64,000 nucleotides of DNA. Origin: Bradyrhizobium sp. 1(2017). Its GTDB lineage: Bacteria > Pseudomonadota > Alphaproteobacteria > Rhizobiales > Xanthobacteraceae. Made by a program: the position numbers and the translations under genes. Positions 51,790 to 61,494 of the stretch are shown here, piece by piece. Where the stretch lies: contig NZ_CP050022.2 of the NCBI RefSeq assembly GCF_011602485.2, forward strand, positions 6,964,001 through 7,028,000. The letters are read 5' to 3'. Below the pieces are notes generated by a model. The model saw only the letters and a program-made list of their open reading frames with translations. It made no database searches and was not told the DNA's origin. Within the stretch, counting starts at the first letter, position 1, and each line of letters starts with the position of its first letter.

Positions 51790-53094
51790 TTACCCGTACA
51801 GCACGCGCGGCAGCACCGTGACGATGCCGGGCCAGAGCGTCAGCAGCAGCACGAAGCCGATCATGATCACCAGATAAGGCAACGTCACGCGCGCGATGTA
51901 GCCGAGACCGTCTTCGGTGAGCCCCTGGATCACGAACAGGTTGAAGCCGACAGGCGGGGTGATCTGCGCCATCTCGACGGCGAGCACCAGGAAAACACCG
52001 AACCAGATCTCGTCGAAACCGGCGCCCTTCACGATCGGCAACACGATCGGCAATGTCATCACGATCATCGAGAAGCCGTCGAGGAAGCACCCGAGAACGA
52101 GATAGAAGAGCACCAGCACCACGATCAGCATGAAGGGCGACAGTCCAAGGCCCTTGACGAAGGCCGCGACCGCCTGCGGGATGCCGAGGAAGGCGGCGGC
52201 GTTGCCGAGGATCGAGGCGCCGAGCACGATCAGCGCGATCATCGAGCAGGTGACGACCGAGCCGATCAACACGTCGCGCATCACCTGCTGCGACATCGAT
52301 CCCTGCGCCCAGGCGACCAGCGCGGCGCCGAGCACGCCGACGGCGGCCGCCTCCGACGGCGTCGCGAGCCCGCCATACATCGAGCCGAGCACGCAAGCGA
52401 TCAGGAACAGCGCCGGCGCGAGATCCTTCAACGCGGCGAAGCGCTCGCCCCACGGCACCTGCGAGAGCTTTGCTTCCGCCTCCGGCACCATCATCGGGTT
52501 GAGCGTCGTGTGCAGCATCACCCAGGCCATAAAGGTGCCGGCCAGCAACAGGCCGGGCAGCAAGCCGGCGGTGAACAGCTTGAGGATCGAGACGTCGCCC
52601 AGCACGCCGTAAATGATCATGATGTTGGACGGCGGGATCAAGAAGCCGAGCGTACCGGCGCCGGCGAGCGAGCCGATCGCAATGTCCCGTGAATAGCCGC
52701 GGCGCAGGAGCTCGTTGAGCGACATGCGCCCGATCACCTGCGTGGTCGCCGCCGACGAGCCGGAGATCGCCGCAAAGATGGTGCAGCCGATCACGTTCAC
52801 ATGCAGCAGGCGTCCGGGCAAAAGCCCCGCCCATGGTGCAAGCCCCTGAAACAGCGAGCGCGACAGGCGGGTGCGGAACAGCAGCTCACCCATCAGGATG
52901 AACAGCGGCAACGCCAGCAGCTCCTGCGTGGTCAGGATATTCCAGGCATATTGCGGCAGCAGCTTGTCGAGCGGGATCGAGCGGAACATCGCGAGCAGCA
53001 GCGTCGCGGTGAGCGCCAGCGTCAGGCCGATCCAGACGCCGCAAGCCAAAAGCGCGAACAGGATCGCGAACAGGGCGACAACTTCGATGGTCAT
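51790..53094 (-). CDS. TRAP transporter large permease (DctM family)
   Basis: A 434-residue inner-membrane protein with about twelve hydrophobic segments. Family marks include PLFILMGELLFRTRLSRSLF, FAAISGSSAATTQVIGRM, GTLGFLIPPSNIMIIYG and FLDGFSMIVMTLPIVLPIV. It forms the sodium-driven membrane part of a tripartite transporter with the small permease (31-base gap upstream) and the DctP protein. It is the last gene in the hydantoinase/TRAP operon. Confidence 0.96.
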   Translation of the reverse strand: MTIEVVALFAILFALLACGVWIGLTLALTATLLLAMFRSIPLDKLLPQYAWNILTTQELLALPLFILMGELLFRTRLSRSLFQGLAPWAGLLPGRLLHVNVIGCTIFAAISGSSAATTQVIGRMSLNELLRRGYSRDIAIGSLAGAGTLGFLIPPSNIMIIYGVLGDVSILKLFTAGLLPGLLLAGTFMAWVMLHTTLNPMMVPEAEAKLSQVPWGERFAALKDLAPALFLIACVLGSMYGGLATPSEAAAVGVLGAALVAWAQGSMSQQVMRDVLIGSVVTCSMIALIVLGASILGNAAAFLGIPQAVAAFVKGLGLSPFMLIVVLVLFYLVLGCFLDGFSMIVMTLPIVLPIVKGAGFDEIWFGVFLVLAVEMAQITPPVGFNLFVIQGLTEDGLGYIARVTLPYLVIMIGFVLLLTLWPGIVTVLPRVLYG

Positions 53095-53125
53095 GCGATC
53101 CAGTATCCGAAGGCGGGCAAAGCGA

Positions 53126-53719
53126 TCATTCGACGGGCGAGGCCTTCATGCGGTGATCCTCGAGCGGAAGGCCGAGCACAGCCTGGATCGCGCGCGCCAG
53201 GAACTGAAGCGTGAGCAGCAACATGCCGAAGGTGACGACGGCCTCTGGAAACCACAGCGGCGTATCGCTGGAGGTCGAGACCTGGCCGCGCACGTAAGCG
53301 CCAAAGGCGAACTTCGCCATCGCCGAGGTCAGGAACGCCATGAAGGCGAAACCGGCCGCGGCCGACAGGATCTCGAGCGCGCGCTGCACCGACGCGGGCG
53401 CGTTCTTGAGCAGCAGCACGACACGGATGTGGCCGCCGACCCGCAGGGTCATGGCGGCGCCGAAAGTGAAGGACGCCGCCATCAGATAGGACGAGTATTC
53501 CCAGGCGATCGAGATCGACGGCGGGAAGAACGACAGGAAGTTCGAGAGGAAGCGCGTTGCGACCTCGCACAGCATCAACAGCGTCAGCATCAGAAGACAG
53601 CCACCGCCGATCCAGCCGTCGAGCCGGCCGAGACGGTCGATGCCGTCGAGCAGGATGCGCAGCGGCACCGGCGCCGCTGCGTTGAGACTCCTGGAAGCTT
53701 CGGGCGAGACGCTCACCAC
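53126..53719 (-). CDS. TRAP transporter small permease (DctQ family)
   Basis: A 197-residue membrane protein with four transmembrane helices (about 36-56, 75-95, 110-135 and 150-170). The DctQ pattern is visible: CEVATRFLSNFLSFFPPSISIAWEYSSYLMAASFTFGAAMTLRVGGHIRV. The frame starts with GTG; an adjacent GTG is an alternative. It lies 10 bases after dctP. Confidence 0.9.
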   Translation of the reverse strand: MVSVSPEASRSLNAAAPVPLRILLDGIDRLGRLDGWIGGGCLLMLTLLMLCEVATRFLSNFLSFFPPSISIAWEYSSYLMAASFTFGAAMTLRVGGHIRVVLLLKNAPASVQRALEILSAAAGFAFMAFLTSAMAKFAFGAYVRGQVSTSSDTPLWFPEAVVTFGMLLLTLQFLARAIQAVLGLPLEDHRMKASPVE

Positions 53720-53729
53720 GGCGTCCCCC

Positions 53730-54731
53730 TCAGCCGCGCTTCATTTCGGCCAGATAGGCCCGCACCGGCTTGTCGGCCGCCGGCACGCGCTTGAGGAACG
53801 CGTCGAGCTGCGGCGCGGTCTTGCCGCGGATGTCCTTCATCATGGCCTCCGAGACCGGCACCACCTCCATGCCGCCTTCCTTGAGACGGTTGAGGCTGTC
53901 GACGTCGGCCTTCAGCGAATTCGCCCAGAACGCCGGCTCCATCTTCGCCGCGGCATCGGCGACCTGCTTCTGTTGATCGCCGGCGAGAGCCTTCCAGGAA
54001 TCCAGATTGACGGTGAGCATCTGCGACGACCAGACGTGGTTGGTCGGGTAGACGTATTTCAGGAACTCCCAGAATTTTCCGTCGACACCGGAGACGGACG
54101 AGGTGGACACCCCCGAGACCGCACCCGAGGCCAGCGCCGGTATGGTCTCGCCCCAGGGGATCATCACCGGAGCCATGCCGACCACAGCCAGCATGTCGAC
54201 GGCGTTCTTGTCGGGCACGCGGATCTTGATGTTCTTGAGGCCCTCGACGTCGGCGACCTTGACCTTGAGGTGCAGATACTGCGTCGGCCACGGCACGATG
54301 TAGAGGATCTTCTGGTTGTTGCGCGCGGCGACCTTCTCGTATTCGGGCCGCACATATTTGTGCAGCACCTTGAGCTCGTCCATCGAGCCGCACAGGAAGG
54401 GAATGCTCTCGACGCCCATGAAGGGCTCGTCGCCGACCTGCTGGATGTTGAGAACGTCGGCGAGCGGCACGAGACCATCGCGCACGGCGCGCAGATGCTC
54501 GGGGCCCTTGAAGCCGAGCTGGCCGCCGGGCTTCACGGTGATGCTGACCGTGCCGCCGGTCTGCTTCTTCACCTCCTCGGCAAAGGCAAAAGCGTTCTGG
54601 GTGTGGAAGTTGCCGTCCGGCCAGACCGTGGACATGTCCCAGTTCACGCTCGCCGCCTGGGCGCGGGTGGAGACGTGGCCGGCCGCAAGCAGCGTCGCTG
54701 CGCCCGCGGTGAAGTTTCGTCGCGTGATCAT
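53730..54731 (-). CDS. TRAP transporter substrate-binding protein (DctP family)
   Basis: A 333-residue periplasmic protein. The signal has a twin-arginine motif (MITRRNFTAGAATLLAAG) and ends near residue 26. Mature features are NWDMSTVWPDGNFHTQNAFAFAEEVKKQTGG and KNIKIRVPDKNAVDMLAVVGMAPVMIPWGE, where the arginine (IRVPD) in this family binds a carboxylate. The ligand is therefore probably an organic acid. GGAGGGGG upstream supports the ATG. It lies 40 bases after hyuB in the same operon, so the ligand may be the substrate of the hydrolase or a product. Confidence 0.95.
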   Translation of the reverse strand: MITRRNFTAGAATLLAAGHVSTRAQAASVNWDMSTVWPDGNFHTQNAFAFAEEVKKQTGGTVSITVKPGGQLGFKGPEHLRAVRDGLVPLADVLNIQQVGDEPFMGVESIPFLCGSMDELKVLHKYVRPEYEKVAARNNQKILYIVPWPTQYLHLKVKVADVEGLKNIKIRVPDKNAVDMLAVVGMAPVMIPWGETIPALASGAVSGVSTSSVSGVDGKFWEFLKYVYPTNHVWSSQMLTVNLDSWKALAGDQQKQVADAAAKMEPAFWANSLKADVDSLNRLKEGGMEVVPVSEAMMKDIRGKTAPQLDAFLKRVPAADKPVRAYLAEMKRG

Positions 54732-54771
54732 TGCACCCCCTCCGTTTGCTATTGCACGAGACGCCGGCGCG

Positions 54772-56430
54772 TCACCGAGCGTACCCGTAAACTGCAGCCG
54801 CATTGTCCGAAGACACGAAGCCGCTCTCGACGTCGTCCTTGACTGCCGCGCGCTCGCGCGTCGCGGGATCGCCGATGCCGGCGCCGCCGGGGGTCAGCAC
54901 CACCAGCCGGTCGTCCGGCGGCACCTGCTGAAAGCCTTTTCCGCGCAGCTTCTTGCCGGATTTGAGCCCGACATAGCCGGCCTCGCCGTTACGGCCGCCG
55001 TCGCGCCCGCGCGGCGGATGATCGATGCGGTCGAACGCGGCCAGAATGTCGAACGACGCATCGACGCCGCTGCCGACCTCGATGATCTGACCGAGCCCGC
55101 CGCGGGTGCGCCCTGCCCCGCCGGAATCCGGGCGCAGCTCCTTGCGCCAGAAGATCAAGGGCGTCTGCGTCTCCGCGATCTCGACCGGCGTGCCGCGCAC
55201 GCCGCTGGGATAGGCGGTTGCCGACAGCCCATCCTTGCCGAAGCGCGCGCCGGTGCCGCCATTGGAGGTCACCGCCATCGAGAACCCGTAATTGCCGCCG
55301 GCGCCGCTTCGCGTCTGCCCGCGAACGTTGAGATTCCACAGGCACGATGTGCCCTCGGCCGGCACACGCTCGGGAATGATCTGGCGCAGGCAGCCGAACA
55401 CGACGTCGGGCAGCATCTGGCCGATGATATGGCGCGAGGCGACCGGCGCCGGCTTCGGCGCATTGAGGATCGCGCCCGCCGGCGCCGACACCGTGAGCGG
55501 CGAAAGCGAGCCGGCATTGTTCGGGATCTGCGAGGCGACGACGCAGCCGAGGCCGAACACGGTATAGGCCGTGGTGTAGGACAGGGGCACGTTGATGCCG
55601 AACCTGGAGGCGGCCGAGGTGCCGTCGAAATCGACGTGGATGCCTTCATCCGAGATCGTCAAGGTCGCGGCAAGCGTCACCGGCGCGTCGTAGCCGTCGA
55701 CGGCCATGGTGTTGCGCCAGCTCCCCTTCGGCAGCTTCGCGATCTCGGCGAGCACGGCCTCGCGCGAGCGGTCGCAGATGTAGTCGCCGAGCTCATCGAG
55801 CGTGTCGATGCCGAACTCGGTCATCATCTCGACCAGGCGCTCGCAGCCGACGTCGTTGCAGCCGGCGAGCGAATAGGTGTCGCCCTCGGTGTCGATCGGC
55901 AGCCGCGTGTTGGTGCGGATCATCGCCATCAGCGTCTCGTTGACGACGCCCTGGTCGATCAGCTTCAGCATGGGAATGTAGAGGCCCTCCATGAATACGT
56001 CGGTGGCATCGGGCCCGAAGCCGATGCCGCCAATGTCCATGAGATGGCTGGTGCAGGAGAACAGCGCGACCGGCTTGCCGTCCTTGAAGCAGGGCGTGGT
56101 GACGACGAAATCGTTGAGATGGCCGGTGCCCATCCAGGGATCGTTGGTGATGTAGGCATCGCCCTCCTTCATCGTCTCGATCGGAAAATGGGCGATGAAA
56201 TGCTTGACCGATTCCGCCATCGAGTTGACGTGGCCGGGCGTGCCGGTTACCGCCTGCGCCAGCATGCGGCCCTTGAGGTCGAACACGCCGGCGGAGAGAT
56301 CGCCGCATTCGCGCACGATCGGGCTGAAGGCGGTGCGGAGCAGCACCTGTGCCTGCTCCTCGACCACGGCGATCAGCCGGTGCCACATGATCTGGAGGTC
56401 GATCAGGCTCGCGCCGCTTGCCTTGCTCAT
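54772..56430 (-). CDS. hyuB: Hydantoinase B/oxoprolinase family subunit
   Basis: A 552-residue HyuB-like subunit. Characteristic stretches are LQIMWHRLIAVVEEQAQVLLRTAFSPIVRECGDLSAGVFD, GDAYITNDPWMGTGHLNDFVVTTPCF, FDGTSAASRFGINVP and GGAGRTRGGLGQIIEVGSG. Together with HyuA it performs ATP-dependent opening of a cyclic amide (5-oxoproline, hydantoin) or a related carboxylation, depending on subfamily. It begins 2 bases after hyuA. The name is by family; the substrate is unproven. Confidence 0.93.
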   Translation of the reverse strand: MSKASGASLIDLQIMWHRLIAVVEEQAQVLLRTAFSPIVRECGDLSAGVFDLKGRMLAQAVTGTPGHVNSMAESVKHFIAHFPIETMKEGDAYITNDPWMGTGHLNDFVVTTPCFKDGKPVALFSCTSHLMDIGGIGFGPDATDVFMEGLYIPMLKLIDQGVVNETLMAMIRTNTRLPIDTEGDTYSLAGCNDVGCERLVEMMTEFGIDTLDELGDYICDRSREAVLAEIAKLPKGSWRNTMAVDGYDAPVTLAATLTISDEGIHVDFDGTSAASRFGINVPLSYTTAYTVFGLGCVVASQIPNNAGSLSPLTVSAPAGAILNAPKPAPVASRHIIGQMLPDVVFGCLRQIIPERVPAEGTSCLWNLNVRGQTRSGAGGNYGFSMAVTSNGGTGARFGKDGLSATAYPSGVRGTPVEIAETQTPLIFWRKELRPDSGGAGRTRGGLGQIIEVGSGVDASFDILAAFDRIDHPPRGRDGGRNGEAGYVGLKSGKKLRGKGFQQVPPDDRLVVLTPGGAGIGDPATRERAAVKDDVESGFVSSDNAAAVYGYAR

Positions 56431-56432
56431 GA

Positions 56433-58517
56433 TCAGGCCGCCTTTCGTTCCATGACGATGCTGCCGGCACCGTCGATATGCGCGTCAAAACTGGTGGACA
56501 CGAAGGTCGAAGTCTCGTCCTCCGCGATCACGGCGGGGCCCGCGATGGTCGCGCCCGGCGCCATGTCCTCGCGGCGATAGAGCGGGATCTCGATCACCTC
56601 GCCTGCCCGGCCGTCGAAGAATTTGCGGCTGCCGATGGCTTTTGCCGCCGGCTTGCGCGCGACGGCTGCGACGGCGGACGGATTGCGTGCCTCGGTGGTC
56701 GCGAGCACTGACCAGCTCAGCACCTCGATCGCCGCACCCGGGATCGGCCGCTCGAACATCGCCGAATAATCCGCTTCGAACTTCTGGCGCAGGCCGGCGA
56801 GATCGGCCGTCGTCAGCCGCCGGTTCGGCAGCTCGACCGAGATCTCGTGACCCTGGCCGACATAGCGCATGAAGGCGGCGCGGCGCTCGCGCACCGGCGC
56901 GCCGGCCGCACCAGGCTCGACCAGCGCCCGAGCTTCGCCCGCCATCTCCTGCAGGAGATCGGAGACCGCCTCGGTGTCGAAATCATCGAGGCGGACATGA
57001 CGGCTGCGCACCAGTTCGTAGGCGATGGGCGCGGCAAGAAAGCCGACGGCCGAGCCGACACCGGCATTGGACGGCACGATCACGCGGGAGACGCCGATCT
57101 TCTCGGCGACGCGGGCCGCATGCAGCGGCGCAGCGCCGCCGAAGGCGATCAGCGTGTGCTGGCCGACCACGGCACCGCGCTCGACCGCATGCACGCGCGC
57201 CGCGCTCGCCATGTTCTCGCAGACGACCTCATGCACGGCATAGGCCGCGGTTTCCGCCGACAGGCCGAGCGGCTCACCGACGTCGCGCAGCAGCGCCTGT
57301 CTTGAAAGCTCCGGATCGAGCTTGATGGTGCCGGCCGCAAAGGCGTCGGGGTCGATCATGCCGAGCGCAACATCCGCGTCGGTGACGGCCGGACGCTGGC
57401 CGCCGCGGCCGTAGCAGGCCGGCCCCGGCTCGGACGAGGCGCTCTCCGGACCCACGGTGACGCGCTTCATCGCGTCGACATGCGCGATCGAGCCGCCGCC
57501 GGCGCCGATCTCGACCATCTCGATCACGGGGATGCGTACCGGCAGGCCGGAGCCCTTGAGGAAGCGCGCGGCGCGATCGACCTCGAATACGCGCGAGGTC
57601 TCGGGCTGGTACTTCTCGATCAGGCAGATCTTCGCGGTGGTGCCGCCCATGTCGAAGGACAGCACCTTGCTCTCGCCAAGACGTGCCGCGATCTGCGCTG
57701 CGAAAATCGCGCCGCCGGCCGGACCGGATTCGACGAGACGCACCGGAAAACGCCGCGCCGTCTCGATCGAGGTGACGCCGCCGCCGGAGGTGACGAGATA
57801 GATCGCCCCCCGGAACTGCTCGACCTGCAAGGCGTCCGCCATGCGGGCGAGATAACCATCGATCAGGGGTTGCACATAGGCGTTCGCGACCGCTGTGGAG
57901 GTGCGCTCATATTCGCGGATCTCCGGACATACTGCCGAGGACACGGTCACGGAGATGCCGGGCATCTCCTCACTGATGATTGCCGCGGTGCGCCGCTCGT
58001 GCTCCGGATTGGCATAGGAATGCAGGAAGGCGATCGCGACGCTCTCGACGCCTCGCCCACGCAATTTTGGCGCGAGTGCGCGCACCGCCGCTTCGTCCAG
58101 CGGGAGCCGAACGGCGCCGTGGGCGTCGATACGCTCGGGCACGGTGAAGCGGAGACTGCGCGGCGCCAGCGGCTTCGGCTTGTCGATGCTGAGATCATAT
58201 TGGTCGTAGCGGCTCTCGGTGCCGATATCGAGCACGTCGCGGAAGCCATCCGTCGCGATCAGCGCTGTCTTCGCACCGCGGCGCTCGATGATGGCATTGG
58301 TGGCGAGCGTGGTGCCGTGAATGAAGACGTCGATGTCGCTGATATGGGCACGTGCGTCGGCGAGGATGAGGCGCATGCCGTCCAGCACGGCCTGCTCGGG
58401 CCGCTGCGGCGTCGTCAGCACCTTGCGTGTCTTGCGATCCTGTCCCACGTCCAGCACGATGTCGGTGAACGTGCCACCGATATCGACGGCAAGCCGCACC
58501 TCGGCTCCCTCAAGCAT
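56433..58517 (-). CDS. hyuA: Hydantoinase A/oxoprolinase family subunit
   Basis: A 694-residue ATP-using subunit. The N-terminal domain begins RLAVDIGGTFTDIVLDVG, the phosphate-binding pattern of the acetate/sugar kinase-like fold, then FIHGTTLATNAIIERRGAKTALI. The Hydantoinase_A domain has VTSGGGVTSIETARRFPVRLVESGPAGGAIFAA and SFDMGGTTAKICLIE. The family includes 5-oxoprolinase, N-methylhydantoinase and acetone carboxylase subunits. It starts the operon hyuA-hyuB-dctP-dctQ-dctM. The ATG fits the family start. Confidence 0.95.
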   Translation of the reverse strand: MLEGAEVRLAVDIGGTFTDIVLDVGQDRKTRKVLTTPQRPEQAVLDGMRLILADARAHISDIDVFIHGTTLATNAIIERRGAKTALIATDGFRDVLDIGTESRYDQYDLSIDKPKPLAPRSLRFTVPERIDAHGAVRLPLDEAAVRALAPKLRGRGVESVAIAFLHSYANPEHERRTAAIISEEMPGISVTVSSAVCPEIREYERTSTAVANAYVQPLIDGYLARMADALQVEQFRGAIYLVTSGGGVTSIETARRFPVRLVESGPAGGAIFAAQIAARLGESKVLSFDMGGTTAKICLIEKYQPETSRVFEVDRAARFLKGSGLPVRIPVIEMVEIGAGGGSIAHVDAMKRVTVGPESASSEPGPACYGRGGQRPAVTDADVALGMIDPDAFAAGTIKLDPELSRQALLRDVGEPLGLSAETAAYAVHEVVCENMASAARVHAVERGAVVGQHTLIAFGGAAPLHAARVAEKIGVSRVIVPSNAGVGSAVGFLAAPIAYELVRSRHVRLDDFDTEAVSDLLQEMAGEARALVEPGAAGAPVRERRAAFMRYVGQGHEISVELPNRRLTTADLAGLRQKFEADYSAMFERPIPGAAIEVLSWSVLATTEARNPSAVAAVARKPAAKAIGSRKFFDGRAGEVIEIPLYRREDMAPGATIAGPAVIAEDETSTFVSTSFDAHIDGAGSIVMERKAA

Positions 58518-58658
58518 TCCAAATTCTCCGCGCTGATCGTCAAGACTGAGGCCGAAAGCGCAGCAATTTCCATGCCATGGACGACGAGGACAACGCCGCG
58601 CCCGGCTATTCTGCTTGGCACCTATGCATTAGGCAAGACGTGTTCGCAGGAGGCGCGA

Positions 58659-59480
58659 TCAGAGCAGGAATGCGAGCGCCGCCTCGCAGCGCTCCTCGAC
58701 CTTCAACGTCAGGAGATCGTCGGCGCGGGTGCGGCCGAGGTTGACCGCCGCAATCGGAATGTTGCGCTGCGCGGCAGCCTGCACGAAGCGAAATCCGGAA
58801 TAGACCATCAGCGAGGAGCCGACGACGAGCATGGCATCGGCCTGTGCCAGATGATCCCGCGCAGTGGCCACGATGTCGCGGGGAACGTTCTCGCCGAAGA
58901 ACACGACGTCGGGTTTGAGGATGCCGCCGCAGGCCTCGCAGGCCGGCACCTGGAAGGACGAAAAATCCTCGTGCTCCAGATCCGCGTCGCCGTCAGGTGC
59001 ATCGGCGGCGTCGAGCGTCAGCCATGCTGCATTCGCGCGGCCAAGCGCGTGCTGGAACTCATCGCGCGGCGTCTTCGCCCCGCAACCCATGCAGCGGACC
59101 AGGTCGAGCCGTCCGTGCAGATCGATCACCTGCCGGTGGCCGGCGGACTGATGCAGGCGGTCGACATTCTGGGTCAGCAGCATCCCGCACCGGCCGTTCG
59201 CCTCGAGCCGTGCCAATGCATGATGCGCATCGTTCGGCCGCGCCTGGCCGAACCGCCGCCAGCCGATCAGGCTGCGCGCCCAATAGCGCCGGCGCGTGTG
59301 CTCGTCCGACATGAAGGCCTGGAAGTTGACGGGCTGGGTCCGCTTCCAGTTGCCGTGGCTGTCGCGATAATCGGGAATGCCCGAATTGGTGCTGCAGCCG
59401 GCGCCGGTCAGCACGAACAGACGTTCGTGCCGGCTGATGAAATCCTGCAGCGGAAGGTTTGCCAGCGGAGCCTGTGTCAT
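58659..59480 (-). CDS. NAD-dependent protein deacetylase (Sir2 family)
   Basis: A 273-residue sirtuin. The NAD-binding loop is LTGAGCSTNSGIPDYRD at 24-40, and TQNVDRLH lies at 103-110 with catalytic His122 in DLHG. The zinc site is formed by Cys130/Cys133 (CMGC) and Cys181/Cys184 (CEAC). The late FFGENVP is typical. It removes acyl groups from lysine using NAD; rhizobial relatives act on metabolic enzymes. Start MTQAPLANLP was chosen since upstream codons overlap the convergent region. It lies downstream of the antiporter on the same strand and upstream of hyuA. Confidence 0.95.
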   Translation of the reverse strand: MTQAPLANLPLQDFISRHERLFVLTGAGCSTNSGIPDYRDSHGNWKRTQPVNFQAFMSDEHTRRRYWARSLIGWRRFGQARPNDAHHALARLEANGRCGMLLTQNVDRLHQSAGHRQVIDLHGRLDLVRCMGCGAKTPRDEFQHALGRANAAWLTLDAADAPDGDADLEHEDFSSFQVPACEACGGILKPDVVFFGENVPRDIVATARDHLAQADAMLVVGSSLMVYSGFRFVQAAAQRNIPIAAVNLGRTRADDLLTLKVEERCEAALAFLL

Positions 59481-59574
59481 GGCGCATGATGTAGTTCGCA
59501 CGGACCGGTTTTGCCAGATCATGGCAGCTCGCGGCGCGTGGCAGCCCGCGGCGTGTGGCAGCCCGGCTGGGCGG

Positions 59575-61374
59575 TCATCGCGGGGACCGGCGCCCTGTCA
59601 GGTCGAATGGACGAGGCTTCTCCTGTCCTGCCTTGCGGGCGGCTTGCTGCAGCGTCAGCCGGAATTCGTCCCGCTTCTCGTGCACCGAGGCGATCGCATG
59701 CCCGACCGCAACGCCCAGGCCGACCAGTGCGGCTTCGGAAAGCTGCAGGCTTGCCTCGATGGTTTCCGGCACCGCATCGGTTGCGCCGATCGCATAGAGG
59801 TGGCGGGCATGATCGGCGTCCCGCGCGCGTGACACGATCAGCACGTCCGGCCGCGCCGCGCGGATCCGCTCGACGACAGCATCGATCGCCGGTCGCGACT
59901 GAATGGTGATGATCACACCAGTCGTCTGCATCAGGCCGCAGGCTTCCAGGAAGCCCGGTTCTGTCGCATCACCAAAATAGACCTTGTGACCGTCGCGGCG
60001 GTCGCGCGCCACGGCGACGGCCTCGTGATCGACCGCGATGTAGTTCAGGCCATGGCTGGTCAAGAGCGAACAGACGACTTTTCCGACGCGGCCGTAGCCG
60101 ACCACGATGGCCTGCGCCCGGTCGCCGGGCGGCCGAACCGCGAGTTCGGGATCGAGAGCGCGTTCGCCACGCAACTTCGCGGCCAATCGTCGTCCGAGCA
60201 TACCCAGAAGCGGCGTCAATGCCATCGTCACGGCGGTGACGGCGACCGCAAAGCTCGAAGCGCGCGGCTCGATCAAGCCGAGCGCCGCCGCCATTCCGAT
60301 GCTCACGAAGGCGAATTCGCCGACCGGCCCCAGCAGGAAGCCGACTTCGATCGCCGACGGCCATGAGAGCCTGAAGAGGCGGCCCAGGATGATGAGCACG
60401 ATCGCCTTGCCGGCGAGAATGCCGATAACCGCGGCCAGCAGCCAACCGGGCTCGCGCATGAACACGCGGAAGTCGATGGCCATGCCGACGGTGAAGAAGA
60501 AGATCCCTAGGAGCAGGCCCTTGAACGGCTCGACGGTGGCCTCGATGGCCTTGCCATACTCGGTTTCCGCCAGCATCAGTCCTGCAACGAATGCTCCAAG
60601 CGCCATCGACAGCCCGGCCTGGTGCGCGGCCAGGCCTGCGCCGACGATGACGAACAAGGTCGCGGCGACGAACAACTCGGTCGAATGGGTGCCCGCGACC
60701 AACTGGAATAGCGGACGCATCAGCAGTCGTCCGACCAGAATGAGGAAAGCGACCACCAGCGCCGCCTTCAAGATCGCACTGGAGATGTGCGCCACAACGG
60801 AGCCGCCGTCGCCTGCGCCGAGCACCGAGACGAAGACGAGTATGGGAACGACGACAAGGTCCTGGGCCAGCAGCACCGAGAAGCTGGCGCGCCCGGAAGT
60901 GGTCGCAAGCCGCCTTTCGGCGGACAGAAGCTCGAGCACGATCGCCGTCGAGGACAGCGCCAGACTCGCGCCCAGGATGACGGCGGTATCGGAGTTCTGC
61001 CCGGCGAGAAGCGCTACGGCAAAAATCATGGCTGATGTCACCAGGACCTGCAGGCCGCCAAGCCCGAACACCAGGCGTCGCATTGTGACAAGCCGCCTGA
61101 ACGACAGCTCGAGCCCGATCAGGAAGAGCAGGAATACGATACCGAGATTGGCGATACCCTCGACGTTCTGCGCATCCGCTACCGTGAACCAGTACAGGAA
61201 TGGCAGTTCCTGAACGAGCGAGCCGAGCCCGAGCGGACCGAGAATGGCGCCGGCGCCGAGATAGCCCAGCACGGGATTGATGCCCCAATGGCGGACAATC
61301 GGCAGCACGACGCTGGCGGTGCCGAGGACTACCAGCGCGTCACTATAGGCATTGATGTTGATCGTTGTGGTCAC
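59575..61374 (-). CDS. CPA2 monovalent cation:proton antiporter (KefB type) with TrkA-N domain
   Basis: A 599-residue inner-membrane transporter. About twelve helices (residues 10-380) form the Na+/H+ exchanger fold. The TrkA-N/RCK domain (about 400-520) begins QAIVVGYGRVGKVVCSLLTSHGLNYIAVDHE, which binds NAD(H) or another nucleotide. It lacks the glutathione-binding detail I would need to call it a true KefB/KefC. The frame offers two GTG starts, here and seven codons upstream; the shorter puts the first helix near the N-terminus as in relatives and has AAGGG just upstream. Confidence 0.93.
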   Translation of the reverse strand: MTTTININAYSDALVVLGTASVVLPIVRHWGINPVLGYLGAGAILGPLGLGSLVQELPFLYWFTVADAQNVEGIANLGIVFLLFLIGLELSFRRLVTMRRLVFGLGGLQVLVTSAMIFAVALLAGQNSDTAVILGASLALSSTAIVLELLSAERRLATTSGRASFSVLLAQDLVVVPILVFVSVLGAGDGGSVVAHISSAILKAALVVAFLILVGRLLMRPLFQLVAGTHSTELFVAATLFVIVGAGLAAHQAGLSMALGAFVAGLMLAETEYGKAIEATVEPFKGLLLGIFFFTVGMAIDFRVFMREPGWLLAAVIGILAGKAIVLIILGRLFRLSWPSAIEVGFLLGPVGEFAFVSIGMAAALGLIEPRASSFAVAVTAVTMALTPLLGMLGRRLAAKLRGERALDPELAVRPPGDRAQAIVVGYGRVGKVVCSLLTSHGLNYIAVDHEAVAVARDRRDGHKVYFGDATEPGFLEACGLMQTTGVIITIQSRPAIDAVVERIRAARPDVLIVSRARDADHARHLYAIGATDAVPETIEASLQLSEAALVGLGVAVGHAIASVHEKRDEFRLTLQQAARKAGQEKPRPFDLTGRRSPR

Positions 61375-61494
61375 GAGCCCTTCACGTGTCGGCACTCGCC
61401 AATAGCGGCAGCGTCGTCCACGGTCGATAGCACACGGCGCCGCAGACCCCCAACCGGTCCTGACACACTATCCCGTGCGAAGCACGCGTGACGT

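Noticed and set aside
57480..59489. 669-codon frame antisense to hyuA and the sirtuin
   Set aside because: Spans two real minus-strand genes and has no recognisable motif.
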